In this document: positions 16,346 to 23,688 of the stretch, piece after piece
Numbering within the stretch: the first letter of the stretch is position 1
Layout of the letters: every line of letters starts with the position of its first letter
NCBI GenBank assembly: GCA_003104995.1
Contig: PQAO01000021.1
Coordinates: 1-64,000 of the forward strand
Length of the DNA stretch: 64,000 bases
Direction of reading: 5' to 3'
DNA from: Dehalococcoidia bacterium
GTDB lineage: Bacteria > Chloroflexota > Dehalococcoidia > Tepidiformales > Tepidiformaceae
The notes under the pieces: model-generated
What the model was told of the DNA's origin: nothing
Seen by the model: the letters and a program-made list of their open reading frames with translations, nothing else
The model's database searches: none
Position numbers and translations under genes: made by a program

Positions 16346-17335
16346 ATGAAGAGACTCAGTCTGCTCGCACTGCTCGTAGTCGCCGCCTTCACCACCATCC
16401 TGGTGGCGTGCGGCGGCGATGACGACGACGACGCCCCGGCAGCCACCGCGACGACCGCGACCACTGCGACCGCCGGGGACAGCACCCCCCAGGTCCAGGC
16501 CACGCCCACTATCGACCCGAACGCCTACACCCGTCCTCAACTCCTCGTCGAGTCCGCCCAGCTCGAAAAAGCCCTCGGCGACCCGAACCTGGTCATCGTC
16601 GACCTGCGGAAGAAGGAGTCCTACGACGCCGGCCACATCCCCGGCGCCGTCTGGTACGACCCCGCCTTCCTCAAGGACCCCGACGACAAGTTCTACGTCA
16701 TCCGCGAGGAGCTCTTCGCCGAAAAAGCCGGCGCGATCGGCGTCGACAACACCAGGACCGTCGTCGCCTACGACGATGGCAACGGCCTGCTCGCCACCCG
16801 CTTCTGGTGGGTGCTCTGGTACTACGGACACGAGGGTTCGGTCCTCAACGGCGGGTTCGCAAAATGGCAGAAAGATGGCCTCGCGCTTTCGACGGAAGCG
16901 CCGGCTGTCACGAAGGCTGTCTTCAAGGCATCCGTCAACGACGAGGTCATCTGCGCCCTCGACTACGTTGCCGAGAAATCCGACAACCCGGACCCCAACG
17001 TCGTCATCCTCGATGTGCGTTCGCCCGCCGAATACACGGGCGCTGATGTTCGGGCGGCCAAGGGCGGCCACGTCCCGAACGCGGTGAACCTGGACTGGAC
17101 GCGCTCGCTCACCGAGGCCCAACCGCAGGTCTGGAAGCCTGCCGCCGAACTCCGCAAGCAGTTCGAAGAGGCCGGCATCAAACCCGGCGCCCAGGTCATC
17201 ACCTACTGCCAGACGGGCGTTCGCGCCGCCCACTCGCTCTTCACGCTCTACCTGCTCGGTTACGACGGCCTGAAGAACTTCGACGGCTCGTGGCAGGAGT
17301 GGGGCAACAACAAGGACACCAAGATCGCCCGCTAA
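16346..17335 (+). CDS. Tandem-rhodanese lipoprotein (thiosulfate sulfurtransferase-like)
   Basis: A 329-residue exported protein. The signal peptide ends in a lipobox (ILVAC), followed by an acidic Asp run and a Thr/Ala-rich linker. Two rhodanese domains follow. The N-terminal one starts VDLRKKESYDAGHIPGAVWYD, but its active-site loop is VVAYDDGNG with Asp where Cys would be. The C-terminal one has VITYCQTGVRAAHS with the catalytic Cys. This inactive-plus-active pattern is normal for thiosulfate/3-mercaptopyruvate sulfurtransferases. The ATG at 16346 is the lipoprotein start. It closes the YeeE-TusA operon and likely acts outside the membrane. Confidence 0.88.
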   Translation: MKRLSLLALLVVAAFTTILVACGGDDDDDAPAATATTATTATAGDSTPQVQATPTIDPNAYTRPQLLVESAQLEKALGDPNLVIVDLRKKESYDAGHIPGAVWYDPAFLKDPDDKFYVIREELFAEKAGAIGVDNTRTVVAYDDGNGLLATRFWWVLWYYGHEGSVLNGGFAKWQKDGLALSTEAPAVTKAVFKASVNDEVICALDYVAEKSDNPDPNVVILDVRSPAEYTGADVRAAKGGHVPNAVNLDWTRSLTEAQPQVWKPAAELRKQFEEAGIKPGAQVITYCQTGVRAAHSLFTLYLLGYDGLKNFDGSWQEWGNNKDTKIAR

Positions 17336-17368
17336 GGTCTGGCGCTCCACCCGGGGAATCAGCAGCGA

Positions 17369-17390
17369 GGGGAGGGCATTTGCCCTCCCC
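17369..17390. terminator. Perfect hairpin between convergent rhodanese and crotonase genes
   Basis: GGGGAGGGCA at 17369-17378 is the exact reverse complement of TGCCCTCCCC at 17381-17390, with a tiny loop. It sits in the 65-bp gap between two genes meeting tail to tail, so it can serve both strands. The T tract is weak. Confidence 0.7.
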
Positions 17391-17400
17391 TTCGTCGTGC

Positions 17401-18192
17401 TTAGCGGCCCTTCCAGTTGGGCTGGCGGTGTTCAAGGAACGCCTGCACGCCCTCCGTGAAGTCCTCGCTCGCGAACATCCGCGTAAGCGCCTCCGTGCTG
17501 TCCTTCACGTGGTCCACCGCGTCGCGCGCCAGGCTCCGGTAGAGCAATCGCTTCACCTCACCCGTCGCCAGTGGCGATCCTCGCGAGACCGAGTGCGCGA
17601 ACTGCATCGAACGCTCCACCAGCTCCGCGTCCGGGACGATCTCGTGCACATAGCCGATCTCCAGTGCCCGGGTAGCACTGATGATTTCCCCCGAGTAAAG
17701 CAGGTAGGCGGCATTCTGCAGCCCGACAATCCGGGAGAGCAGCCACGTCCCGGCTGCCGTATCGGGCACCAGCCCGCGGTGTACGAACACCCACCCGAAC
17801 CGCGCCGATTCCGCTGCGATGCGGAAGTCGCACTGCAGCGTGAACTCCACGCCCAGGCCGACGGCCGCGCCGTTCACCGCTGCAACCGTCGGCTTGGCGA
17901 TTGACGCGAACGTCCATGGCGCGGGGCGCGCGCTCGCGTATGAGTTGGCGTAACTTTCGCCCCGGCCGGTCGAAGGAGGCTGGCTCGAGAGCTGCTGCAG
18001 GTCGGTCCCGGCGCTGAACGCGCGGCCCACCCCCGTGAGCACAACCGCCCGCACCCGCTCGTCGGTCCCCGCCTGCCGGATGGCATCCTCAATTTCGGCG
18101 AGCATCTCATACGTAATCGCGTTCATCTTTTCGGGCCGATTGAACCGCATCACCCCAATCTGCCCATCAACCGCGTACTCAAAATCCGCCAT
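17401..18192 (-). CDS. Enoyl-CoA hydratase/isomerase family protein (crotonase 1)
   Basis: A 263-residue crotonase. RFNRPEKMNAIT and GVGRAFSAGTDLQQL (oxyanion hole) are clear, then AVNGAAVGLGVEFTLQCDFRIA. Of the two hydratase glutamates, the first is kept (GVEFTL) and the second is replaced (FGWVFVHRG). VPD follows as in some isomerases, so hydration is doubtful. It ends in NWKGR. The ATG at 18192 has GGGAGGG 6 nt upstream; the ORF-track extension overlaps the divergent crotonase. The 5' end faces crotonase 2 across 100 bp. Confidence 0.85.
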   Translation of the reverse strand: MADFEYAVDGQIGVMRFNRPEKMNAITYEMLAEIEDAIRQAGTDERVRAVVLTGVGRAFSAGTDLQQLSSQPPSTGRGESYANSYASARPAPWTFASIAKPTVAAVNGAAVGLGVEFTLQCDFRIAAESARFGWVFVHRGLVPDTAAGTWLLSRIVGLQNAAYLLYSGEIISATRALEIGYVHEIVPDAELVERSMQFAHSVSRGSPLATGEVKRLLYRSLARDAVDHVKDSTEALTRMFASEDFTEGVQAFLEHRQPNWKGR

Positions 18193-18279
18193 GCGAACCC
18201 TCCCGATTCCCGTGGCGCCACAATACCCGTGCCGCCAACGCCGCGCACGCGGCACGGTGCGTCCTGCCGTCCGCGGCGG

Positions 18280-18285
18280 TAGGCT
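18280..18285 (+). promoter_or_regulatory. -10-like hexamer TAGGCT, candidate leaderless promoter
   Basis: TAGGCT ends 7 nt before the ATG of crotonase 2, without an SD. Confidence 0.4.
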
Positions 18286-18292
18286 ACGCTCC

Positions 18293-19060
18293 ATGCCCAT
18301 CCGCACCGAACGCCGCGACCGCACCTTGCTCATCACGCTCGACCGCCCCGCCGCCATGAACAGCATCGACCCGGAGATGTATCAGCAGCTCGGCGAAACG
18401 TGGGACGAATTCGAGCACGATGAGGCTCTGCTGGTCGCGGTCGTCACGGGCGCGGGCGAGAAGGCCTTTTGCTCCGGCCGCGACCTCGTGAAAAGCGCCC
18501 AGGATGTCTCCAACGATTGGAGCCAGCAACGCGGCGGCGGCCGTCTCACCCCTGAAGGCATCTGGAAGCCGGTCATCGCCGCCATAAACGGCCACTGCCT
18601 CGCGGCCGGGTTGGCCCTCGCCCTCGGGTGCGACCTGCGCGTTGCCAGCCCCAACGCTACCTTCGGTACCATGGCGGCGAAGCGCGGCATCGTCGCTGGC
18701 GGTGGACAGACCCAGCGCCTGGCCCGTTACATCCCCTTTGGCATCGCCATGGAGATGATCCTCTTCGCCGAGCGCATGAGTGCCGAAGACGCGCTCCGCC
18801 ACGGCCTCGTGAACCGCGTCGTTCCCCAGGACCAACTCCTGCCGTTCGCACTCGGATGGGCCGAAAGGCTCTGCGAGAACGGGCCCCTGGCTGTCCAGGC
18901 CATGAAACGGGCGGCCTATGAAGGCGGCTGGGACATGAACTTCCGCGAGGGCATGCGTCTCGAGGCCCGCCTCTACGCGGAGATCATGAAGACGGAAGAC
19001 GCCGCCGAAGGCGGCCGCGCATTCGCCGAAAAGCGCCCCGCGCGCTTCAAGGGCCGTTGA
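18293..19060 (+). CDS. Enoyl-CoA hydratase/isomerase family protein (crotonase 2)
   Basis: A 255-residue crotonase: TLDRPAAMNSID, GAGEKAFCSGRDLVKS and AINGHCLAAGLALALGCDLRVAS. Both canonical hydratase glutamates are absent (GLALAL; FGTMAAKRGIVAGGG), so it is probably an isomerase, thioesterase, lyase or another crotonase-fold reaction. The start is moved to ATG 18293, where the family homology begins. The CaiB-family gene follows by 1 bp, so a CoA-ester relay between the two proteins is likely. Confidence 0.85.
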   Translation: MPIRTERRDRTLLITLDRPAAMNSIDPEMYQQLGETWDEFEHDEALLVAVVTGAGEKAFCSGRDLVKSAQDVSNDWSQQRGGGRLTPEGIWKPVIAAINGHCLAAGLALALGCDLRVASPNATFGTMAAKRGIVAGGGQTQRLARYIPFGIAMEMILFAERMSAEDALRHGLVNRVVPQDQLLPFALGWAERLCENGPLAVQAMKRAAYEGGWDMNFREGMRLEARLYAEIMKTEDAAEGGRAFAEKRPARFKGR

Positions 19061-19061
19061 C

Positions 19062-20255
19062 ATGAACGGCCCCCTCGAAGGCATTCGCGTCCTCGATTTT
19101 ACCTGGGCTCTTGCGGGCCCGTTCGCCACGATGCAGCTGGCAGACCTCGGCGCCGAGGTGGTCAAGGTCGAATACCCCGAGACCCACGAGAAGGAGCGCG
19201 GCTTCGGCCCTTACGTCGATGGCATCTCCACCTTCTTCTTCAGCCCCAACCGCGGCAAGAAGGGCATCGCCATCGACCTGAAGGCTCCCGAGGGCAAGGA
19301 ACTCGTGAAACGCCTGGCGCGGAGCGCCGACGTGGTCACCGAGAACTTCCGCCCGGGGACGATGGACCGGCTCGGGCTCGGTTACCGCGCCCTCCGCGAG
19401 GAAAACCCCAGGCTTATCTACGCCGCTTTGAGTGGGTTCGGCCAGACCGGCCCGTACAGCTCCATGGCCGCCGTCGATGCTGTCGCCCAGGCCATGGGCG
19501 GCACCATGTCGCTCAACGGCCAGAAGGGCGGCCCTCCGATGCGCGTCGGGGTCAGCATCGGCGATATGGTTGCAGGGCTTTACCTCGCCCTCGGGATCGT
19601 CGCCGCCCTCCGCGCCCGCGACGTGACCGGTGAGGGGCAGATGCTCGATGTGGCGCTCATGGAAGCCCAGATGGCCCTCTGCGAGAACGCCATCGTCCGT
19701 CACTCCGCCTTCGATGAGCACCCAACCCGCCAGGGCAGCCGCCACGCGCTCCTCGCCCCCTTCGGCCCCTTCCCCACCAGCGACGGTTGGATTGTCATCG
19801 CCAATGTGAAGGAGTGGGAACTCTTCTGCGCGCTCCTCGGCCGCGATGACATGGCGCTCGACGAGCGCTTCGCCACCAATCGCGCCCGTCTCGAGAATGT
19901 CGACCTCCTCGAGGCGAACCTCTGCGAAGCTCTCGCCGAGAAGACCACCGAAGTATGGTTCGACCTCCTGGAACCCGCGAACGTCTGCGCCATCGGGAAA
20001 GTCAACGCCATCGCGGACCTGTTCGACGACCCCCACGTCGCCGCTCGCAATATGCTGGTCGATATCCCCATGCCCTACGGCAAGCCCGGCTCCCTCAAGC
20101 TTCCGAACTCGCCGCTCCACCTCTCTGGAACCCCCACCGTGGTCGGCCGCCCCATGCCTGAACACGGTGGCAACACCGGCGAGGTCCTCGGCGGTTGGGC
20201 AGGCATATCGGAGCCGGAAATCGCGGACCTCCGCGCGCGTGGCGTCATTAAGTAA
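19062..20255 (+). CDS. CaiB/BaiF (family III) CoA-transferase
   Basis: A 397-residue single-domain family III CoA-transferase. GIRVLDFTWALAGPFATMQLADLGAEVVKVE and VVTENFRPGTMDRLGLGY are family hallmarks, and VGVSIGDMVAG places the catalytic Asp at residue 168. Length is standard. It transfers CoA between acyl-CoA and a free acid. It is joined to crotonase 2 with a 1-bp gap. Unlike the double protein at 9.7 kb, the catalytic residue is intact. Confidence 0.9.
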   Translation: MNGPLEGIRVLDFTWALAGPFATMQLADLGAEVVKVEYPETHEKERGFGPYVDGISTFFFSPNRGKKGIAIDLKAPEGKELVKRLARSADVVTENFRPGTMDRLGLGYRALREENPRLIYAALSGFGQTGPYSSMAAVDAVAQAMGGTMSLNGQKGGPPMRVGVSIGDMVAGLYLALGIVAALRARDVTGEGQMLDVALMEAQMALCENAIVRHSAFDEHPTRQGSRHALLAPFGPFPTSDGWIVIANVKEWELFCALLGRDDMALDERFATNRARLENVDLLEANLCEALAEKTTEVWFDLLEPANVCAIGKVNAIADLFDDPHVAARNMLVDIPMPYGKPGSLKLPNSPLHLSGTPTVVGRPMPEHGGNTGEVLGGWAGISEPEIADLRARGVIK

Positions 20256-20415
20256 CGAACAGCGCTCCGCGAGCCAGCCACACTCGCTCCAGGCGCACTG
20301 CGCTATCATGGAGTTGCCAGAATCCGAGCCCACCGGCCCCCTGGGGAGTCGCGGATCACCGGCCACAAAGGAAAGGGCTTCAGCCACCGCCCATTGCGCG
20401 GAACGGAGGAGCCCC

Positions 20416-21189
20416 GTGACCAGCCCCTGGAACCCCGCCCAATACGAACGCTTCAGCAACGAGCGCACCCGGCCCTTCCTCGACCTGCTCGCGATGGTGG
20501 CGCCCGTCCCCGGCGGCCGCGTCGTGGACCTTGGTTGCGGCACCGGCGAACTCACGCGCATGTTGCACGAACACCCCGGCGCCGCTGAGACAGTCGGCGT
20601 CGACAGTTCCGAAACGATGCTTGCGAAGAGCACTCAGTTCGCCGGTGCCGGCCTTCGCTTCGAACAGGGCACCCTCGAGACATACCGGGCCGGAGCGCCG
20701 TTCGATGTCGTGTTCTCGAACGCCGCCTACCAGTGGGTACCCGGCCATGTAGCCCTCATCCCGGGGCTCACAGCGCTCGTCGCCCCTGGCGGCCAGTTCG
20801 CTTTCCAGGTCCCCGCCAACGACGACCACGCGTCTCATGTCGTCGCGCGTGAAGTCGCAGCCGAGGAGCCGTATCGCTCTGCCCTGGGAGGCTATGAGCG
20901 CACCTGGCCGGTGATGCCGCCCGAGTGGTACGCCGAGACCCTTGACGCTCTCGGGTTCGCCGCCGTGAACATCCGCATGCAGGTCTACGGCCACCACCTG
21001 GAATCGACCGCCGCGGTGGTGGAGTGGGTGAAGGGCACCTACCTCACCGACTACGCCCGCCGGATGCCCGCTGAGCTCTACGAGCGGTACCTGGTCCGCT
21101 ACCGCGAAGCGCTCCTGTCCCGGCTTGGTGAGCGCAGTCCATTCTTCTACACGTACAAACGCATCCTGGTACACGCCCGCCGGGCGTAG
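20416..21189 (+). CDS. Methyltransferase, trans-aconitate 2-methyltransferase-like
   Basis: A 257-residue SAM methyltransferase. It opens with NPAQYERFSNERTRPFLDLL, then motif I VVDLGCGTGELT, VGVDSSETMLAKS, and FDVVFSNAAYQW. The last is characteristic of the Tam group, whose E. coli member methylates trans-aconitate. The GTG at 20416 has CGGAGGA 5 nt upstream and fixes the start well inside the long ORF. The true acceptor may differ. Confidence 0.82.
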   Translation: MTSPWNPAQYERFSNERTRPFLDLLAMVAPVPGGRVVDLGCGTGELTRMLHEHPGAAETVGVDSSETMLAKSTQFAGAGLRFEQGTLETYRAGAPFDVVFSNAAYQWVPGHVALIPGLTALVAPGGQFAFQVPANDDHASHVVAREVAAEEPYRSALGGYERTWPVMPPEWYAETLDALGFAAVNIRMQVYGHHLESTAAVVEWVKGTYLTDYARRMPAELYERYLVRYREALLSRLGERSPFFYTYKRILVHARRA

Positions 21190-21192
21190 ACT
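21187..21192 (+). promoter_or_regulatory. -10-like hexamer TAGACT, candidate leaderless promoter
   Basis: TAGACT overlaps the stop codon of the methyltransferase and ends 6 nt before the GTG of the GNAT gene. No SD is present. The position inside the upstream stop makes chance more likely here. Confidence 0.3.
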
Positions 21193-21198
21193 GGCACC

Positions 21199-21672
21199 GT
21201 GGACGTGACCATCGAGCCCATCCGCTACGAGGATAAGCCGGTCCTCCGGCGCCTGGTCCAGCTCTATCTCTACGACTTCTCCGAGTTCGAACCCCTCGAA
21301 CTGAACGAGCACGGCGAGTTTGACTACCGCTACCTCGACCACTACTGGGCCCCGGACGAGGGCGAAGAGCGCCACGCGTTCTTCATCCGGGTGGACAGCA
21401 AACGGGCCGGCTTCGCTCTCGTCCGCGTCGTCAATGGCGTCAATGTCTTCGCGGAGTTCTTCGTGATGAGGTCCTTCCGGGGCGCCGGTGTGGGCGCCGC
21501 CGCGGCCAGGGCTGTGCTCACCCGGCTACCCGGCGACTGGCTGGTCCACCAGGTGCCTGCAAACCTCCCCGCCCAGGCATTCTGGCGCCGCGTTATCGCC
21601 AGCTTTACTGGCGGCAACTACCGCGAGCAAGTCGACGAGTCCGGGGTAACCCAGCGCTTCACCGTGCCCTGA
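21199..21672 (+). CDS. GNAT-family N-acetyltransferase
   Basis: A 157-residue acetyltransferase. The core beta4/beta5 region AFFIRVDSKRAGFALVRV, then FAEFFVMRSFRGAGVGAAAARAVL, shows the R-G-x-G-V-G acetyl-CoA loop, and PAQAFWRRVI is the usual motif B. GTG start. The substrate is not predictable. It follows the methyltransferase by 9 bp. Confidence 0.8.
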   Translation: MDVTIEPIRYEDKPVLRRLVQLYLYDFSEFEPLELNEHGEFDYRYLDHYWAPDEGEERHAFFIRVDSKRAGFALVRVVNGVNVFAEFFVMRSFRGAGVGAAAARAVLTRLPGDWLVHQVPANLPAQAFWRRVIASFTGGNYREQVDESGVTQRFTVP

Positions 21673-21732
21673 ACCCGGCGGTCTTGACAGGCCATTATAC
21701 TGGTCATACGCGAAGCAGCAGGAGGTGTGGTT

Positions 21733-22170
21733 GTGTACGGATTCGTCAACAGCGTGCTCGCTGAAAAGGGCCGCCAGGTCTATACCATCCCCCGGACGGC
21801 CACGGTTTCGGAGGCCGTGCGCGAGATGAACGAGAAGGGAGTCGGCTCCCTGCTCGTCATGGGCGACCGCCGCCCCGCCGGCATCTTCACCGAACGCGAT
21901 GTCCTCCGCCGGGTGGTCGATGCCGACCACGACCCGGCCCTCACCCGCGTCGGTGAAGTCATGACTCGCGACATCGCGATCATCGACCCCGCCTGGCACG
22001 TGGAAGACGCCATGCGGCTCATGACCGACCGGCGGCTGCGCCATCTCCCGGTGATGGACGGCGACGATCTCGTGGGCATGATCTCGATTGGCGACCTCCT
22101 CCGCTGGGTCACCATCAACCAGGAAGATCACATCCGCGCGATGACCGAGTACATCAACGGCCGCGCCTGA
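21733..22170 (+). CDS. Paired CBS-domain protein
   Basis: A 145-residue protein made of two CBS motifs: YTIPRTATVSEAVREMNEKGVGSLLVM...GIFTERDVLRRVV and VMTRDIAIIDPAWHVEDAMRLMTDRRLRHLPVM...GMISIGDLLRW. CBS pairs sense adenine nucleotides; no enzyme is attached. The GTG at 21733 is preferred over 21727 because GCAGGAGG lies 7 nt upstream of it. A TATACT sits at 21696, giving a short leader. Confidence 0.88.
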   Translation: MYGFVNSVLAEKGRQVYTIPRTATVSEAVREMNEKGVGSLLVMGDRRPAGIFTERDVLRRVVDADHDPALTRVGEVMTRDIAIIDPAWHVEDAMRLMTDRRLRHLPVMDGDDLVGMISIGDLLRWVTINQEDHIRAMTEYINGRA

Positions 22171-22386
22171 ATCGTCTCGCGCTCCAGGATGCCGCCGCCC
22201 CGGTTGCCAGGACACAGGCAACAGCCGGCGCCCACATGGTCGCGCGTCCGTCGCCGTCCGGCCCCGGCGCGGTTGAGGTGCGGCCCTGGATGACTCCGTC
22301 TGGCCCGCGCTCCTCGCCCGGCGGCGGCTCCGCACCGGCGGGCCGCAGTGAGGGACTGTCGCGCTGAACGACGACCAGGAAGTTCC

Positions 22387-23175
22387 CTACCGCCCCCGGA
22401 AGACCGGCTCCCGCCGCTCCACGAAGCTCATTGCGCCTTCCTTGTGATCTTCTGTCGTAAAGAGATACGCCAGCGAAGATCCGACGTACTCGCCCATCTC
22501 CTGCATCGAGGCATGGACCGACTTGCGCAGGCCTTCCTTCATGTAGCGCATCGCGATCGGCGGGTTGGCAGCGATCTTCCTCGCAATCTCCATCGCCGCC
22601 GTCCTGAGCTCGTCGGGCGGGACGACCCGCGACACCAGTCCGATCCGCTCTGCCTCCCGCGCATCGATGACGTCACCGGTGAAGAGCAACTCGGCCGCCT
22701 TCGATGGCCCGACCACGCGCGGCAACCGCCACAGCCCGCCGATGTCGGCGACCAGCCCGCGCTTGATGAACAGTTCACCGAACTTTGCGTTCTCCGATGC
22801 AATGCGGATGTCGCAGAAGAGCGTCAGGTCCATCCCCCAGCCGACCGCCGGACCGTTGACCGCCGCGATGACCGGCTTGTCGCATTCGAGTACCGCGGCC
22901 GCAGCCGGCGTGGGCCGGGGCCGCGCCTCGCGCAGCCGCGTTACGGTCTCGTCCCGCTGTTCGCCGAGCATGATCTGCTTCACGTCATCCCCCGAACAAA
23001 ACGCCCGCCCGGCGCCGGTCAGCACGACGCAACGCACTTCCGGGTCGCGATGGGCATCCCGGAACGCCTGTTCGAGCTCCGCGTACATTTCACGGTTGAG
23101 CGCGTTCATCACCTCTGGCCGGTTCAGCGTGATGGTCGCGACGTGGTTATCCAACTCGGAAGTTATGAATTGCAT
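22387..23175 (-). CDS. Enoyl-CoA hydratase/isomerase family protein (crotonase 3)
   Basis: A 262-residue crotonase: TLNRPEVMNALNREMY, GAGRAFCSGDDVKQI and AVNGPAVGWGMDLTLFCDIRIAS. The first glutamate position is Asp and the second is Phe (FGELFIKRG), with VAD in the isomerase-like position. It is near-identical in layout to crotonase 1. The ATG at 23175 is chosen because the family starts there. It follows the DUF2442 gene with a 2-bp gap, so it is part of the minus-strand run that starts at the ThDP enzyme. Confidence 0.87.
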   Translation of the reverse strand: MQFITSELDNHVATITLNRPEVMNALNREMYAELEQAFRDAHRDPEVRCVVLTGAGRAFCSGDDVKQIMLGEQRDETVTRLREARPRPTPAAAAVLECDKPVIAAVNGPAVGWGMDLTLFCDIRIASENAKFGELFIKRGLVADIGGLWRLPRVVGPSKAAELLFTGDVIDAREAERIGLVSRVVPPDELRTAAMEIARKIAANPPIAMRYMKEGLRKSVHASMQEMGEYVGSSLAYLFTTEDHKEGAMSFVERREPVFRGR

Positions 23176-23177
23176 GA

Positions 23178-23456
23178 CTACTCCCCCGACCCGTGGTCCC
23201 GGCCCCACTTCGTGTTGTCGCGGGCTCCCGCCAGCAGCCCCGCGACGCTGATGTCCTCATCAAGTTCCGGCCAGTGAATGCCCTCACCCGGCCCGATGAG
23301 TTCCCAGCGTGAGCGCGCCTCCGGCGTGCCCTGAAGCAACCTTGGGAAGTGCTTCAGGGGCACCCCAACGATCCTGCCGTCCTCAAGCTCCACCCACAGG
23401 CGGTCCTCGTCACACCACACGTTGTTCGCCAGCGGGTCAGCTACGGAAATGCTCAT
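23178..23456 (-). CDS. DUF2442 protein
   Basis: A 92-residue DUF2442-type protein (WCDEDRLWVELEDGRIVGVPLKHFPRLLQGT...WELIGPGEGIHWPELDEDISVAGLL). It overlaps the upstream DUF4160 gene by 20 bp. DUF4160/DUF2442 neighbours recur in bacteria and have been suggested as a toxin-antitoxin-like unit, with no settled function. The family call is by recognition of the GIHWPELDEDIS signature. Confidence 0.8.
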   Translation of the reverse strand: MSISVADPLANNVWCDEDRLWVELEDGRIVGVPLKHFPRLLQGTPEARSRWELIGPGEGIHWPELDEDISVAGLLAGARDNTKWGRDHGSGE

Positions 23457-23682
23457 CCCATGCCCTCCGGAAGTCCTCCGCGTGGTCCATGATAATCCTC
23501 ATTACCTGCTGCAGTTCGCGGGCCGACAGTCCGGAGGTCCGGTCAGCTACCGGCTCCGGATCAAGCCAGACCTTGGCAGTGCCCGCGCCCCGGGCCACAT
23601 GAACGTGGCGCGGCTCCCTCGGACTCCCCTCGTCGGAGTAAAAGAAGAACCGGCAGCCACGTTCTGTGCGGACCGTTGGCAT
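23437..23682 (-). CDS. DUF4160 protein
   Basis: An 81-residue DUF4160 protein. FFFYSDEGSPREPRHVHVARGAGTAKVWLDP holds the conserved E-P-x-H-x-H-V pattern, and LSARELQQVMRIIMDHAEDFRRAWDEHF is the C-terminal helix. It overlaps the DUF2442 gene by 20 bp, and the ThDP enzyme lies 6 bp upstream. Its role is unknown. Confidence 0.82.
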   Translation of the reverse strand: MPTVRTERGCRFFFYSDEGSPREPRHVHVARGAGTAKVWLDPEPVADRTSGLSARELQQVMRIIMDHAEDFRRAWDEHFRS

Positions 23683-23688
23683 GCTCGG

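Noticed and set aside
21684-21701. TTGACA followed by TATACT upstream of the CBS gene as one promoter
   Set aside because: The spacer is only 6 bp, far too short for a sigma70 promoter; TATACT alone may be the -10.
22171-22386. Possible short minus-strand ORF with a membrane-like end (MWAPAVACVLATG) in the 216-bp gap after the CBS gene
   Set aside because: There is no good start codon or SD, and no family resemblance.
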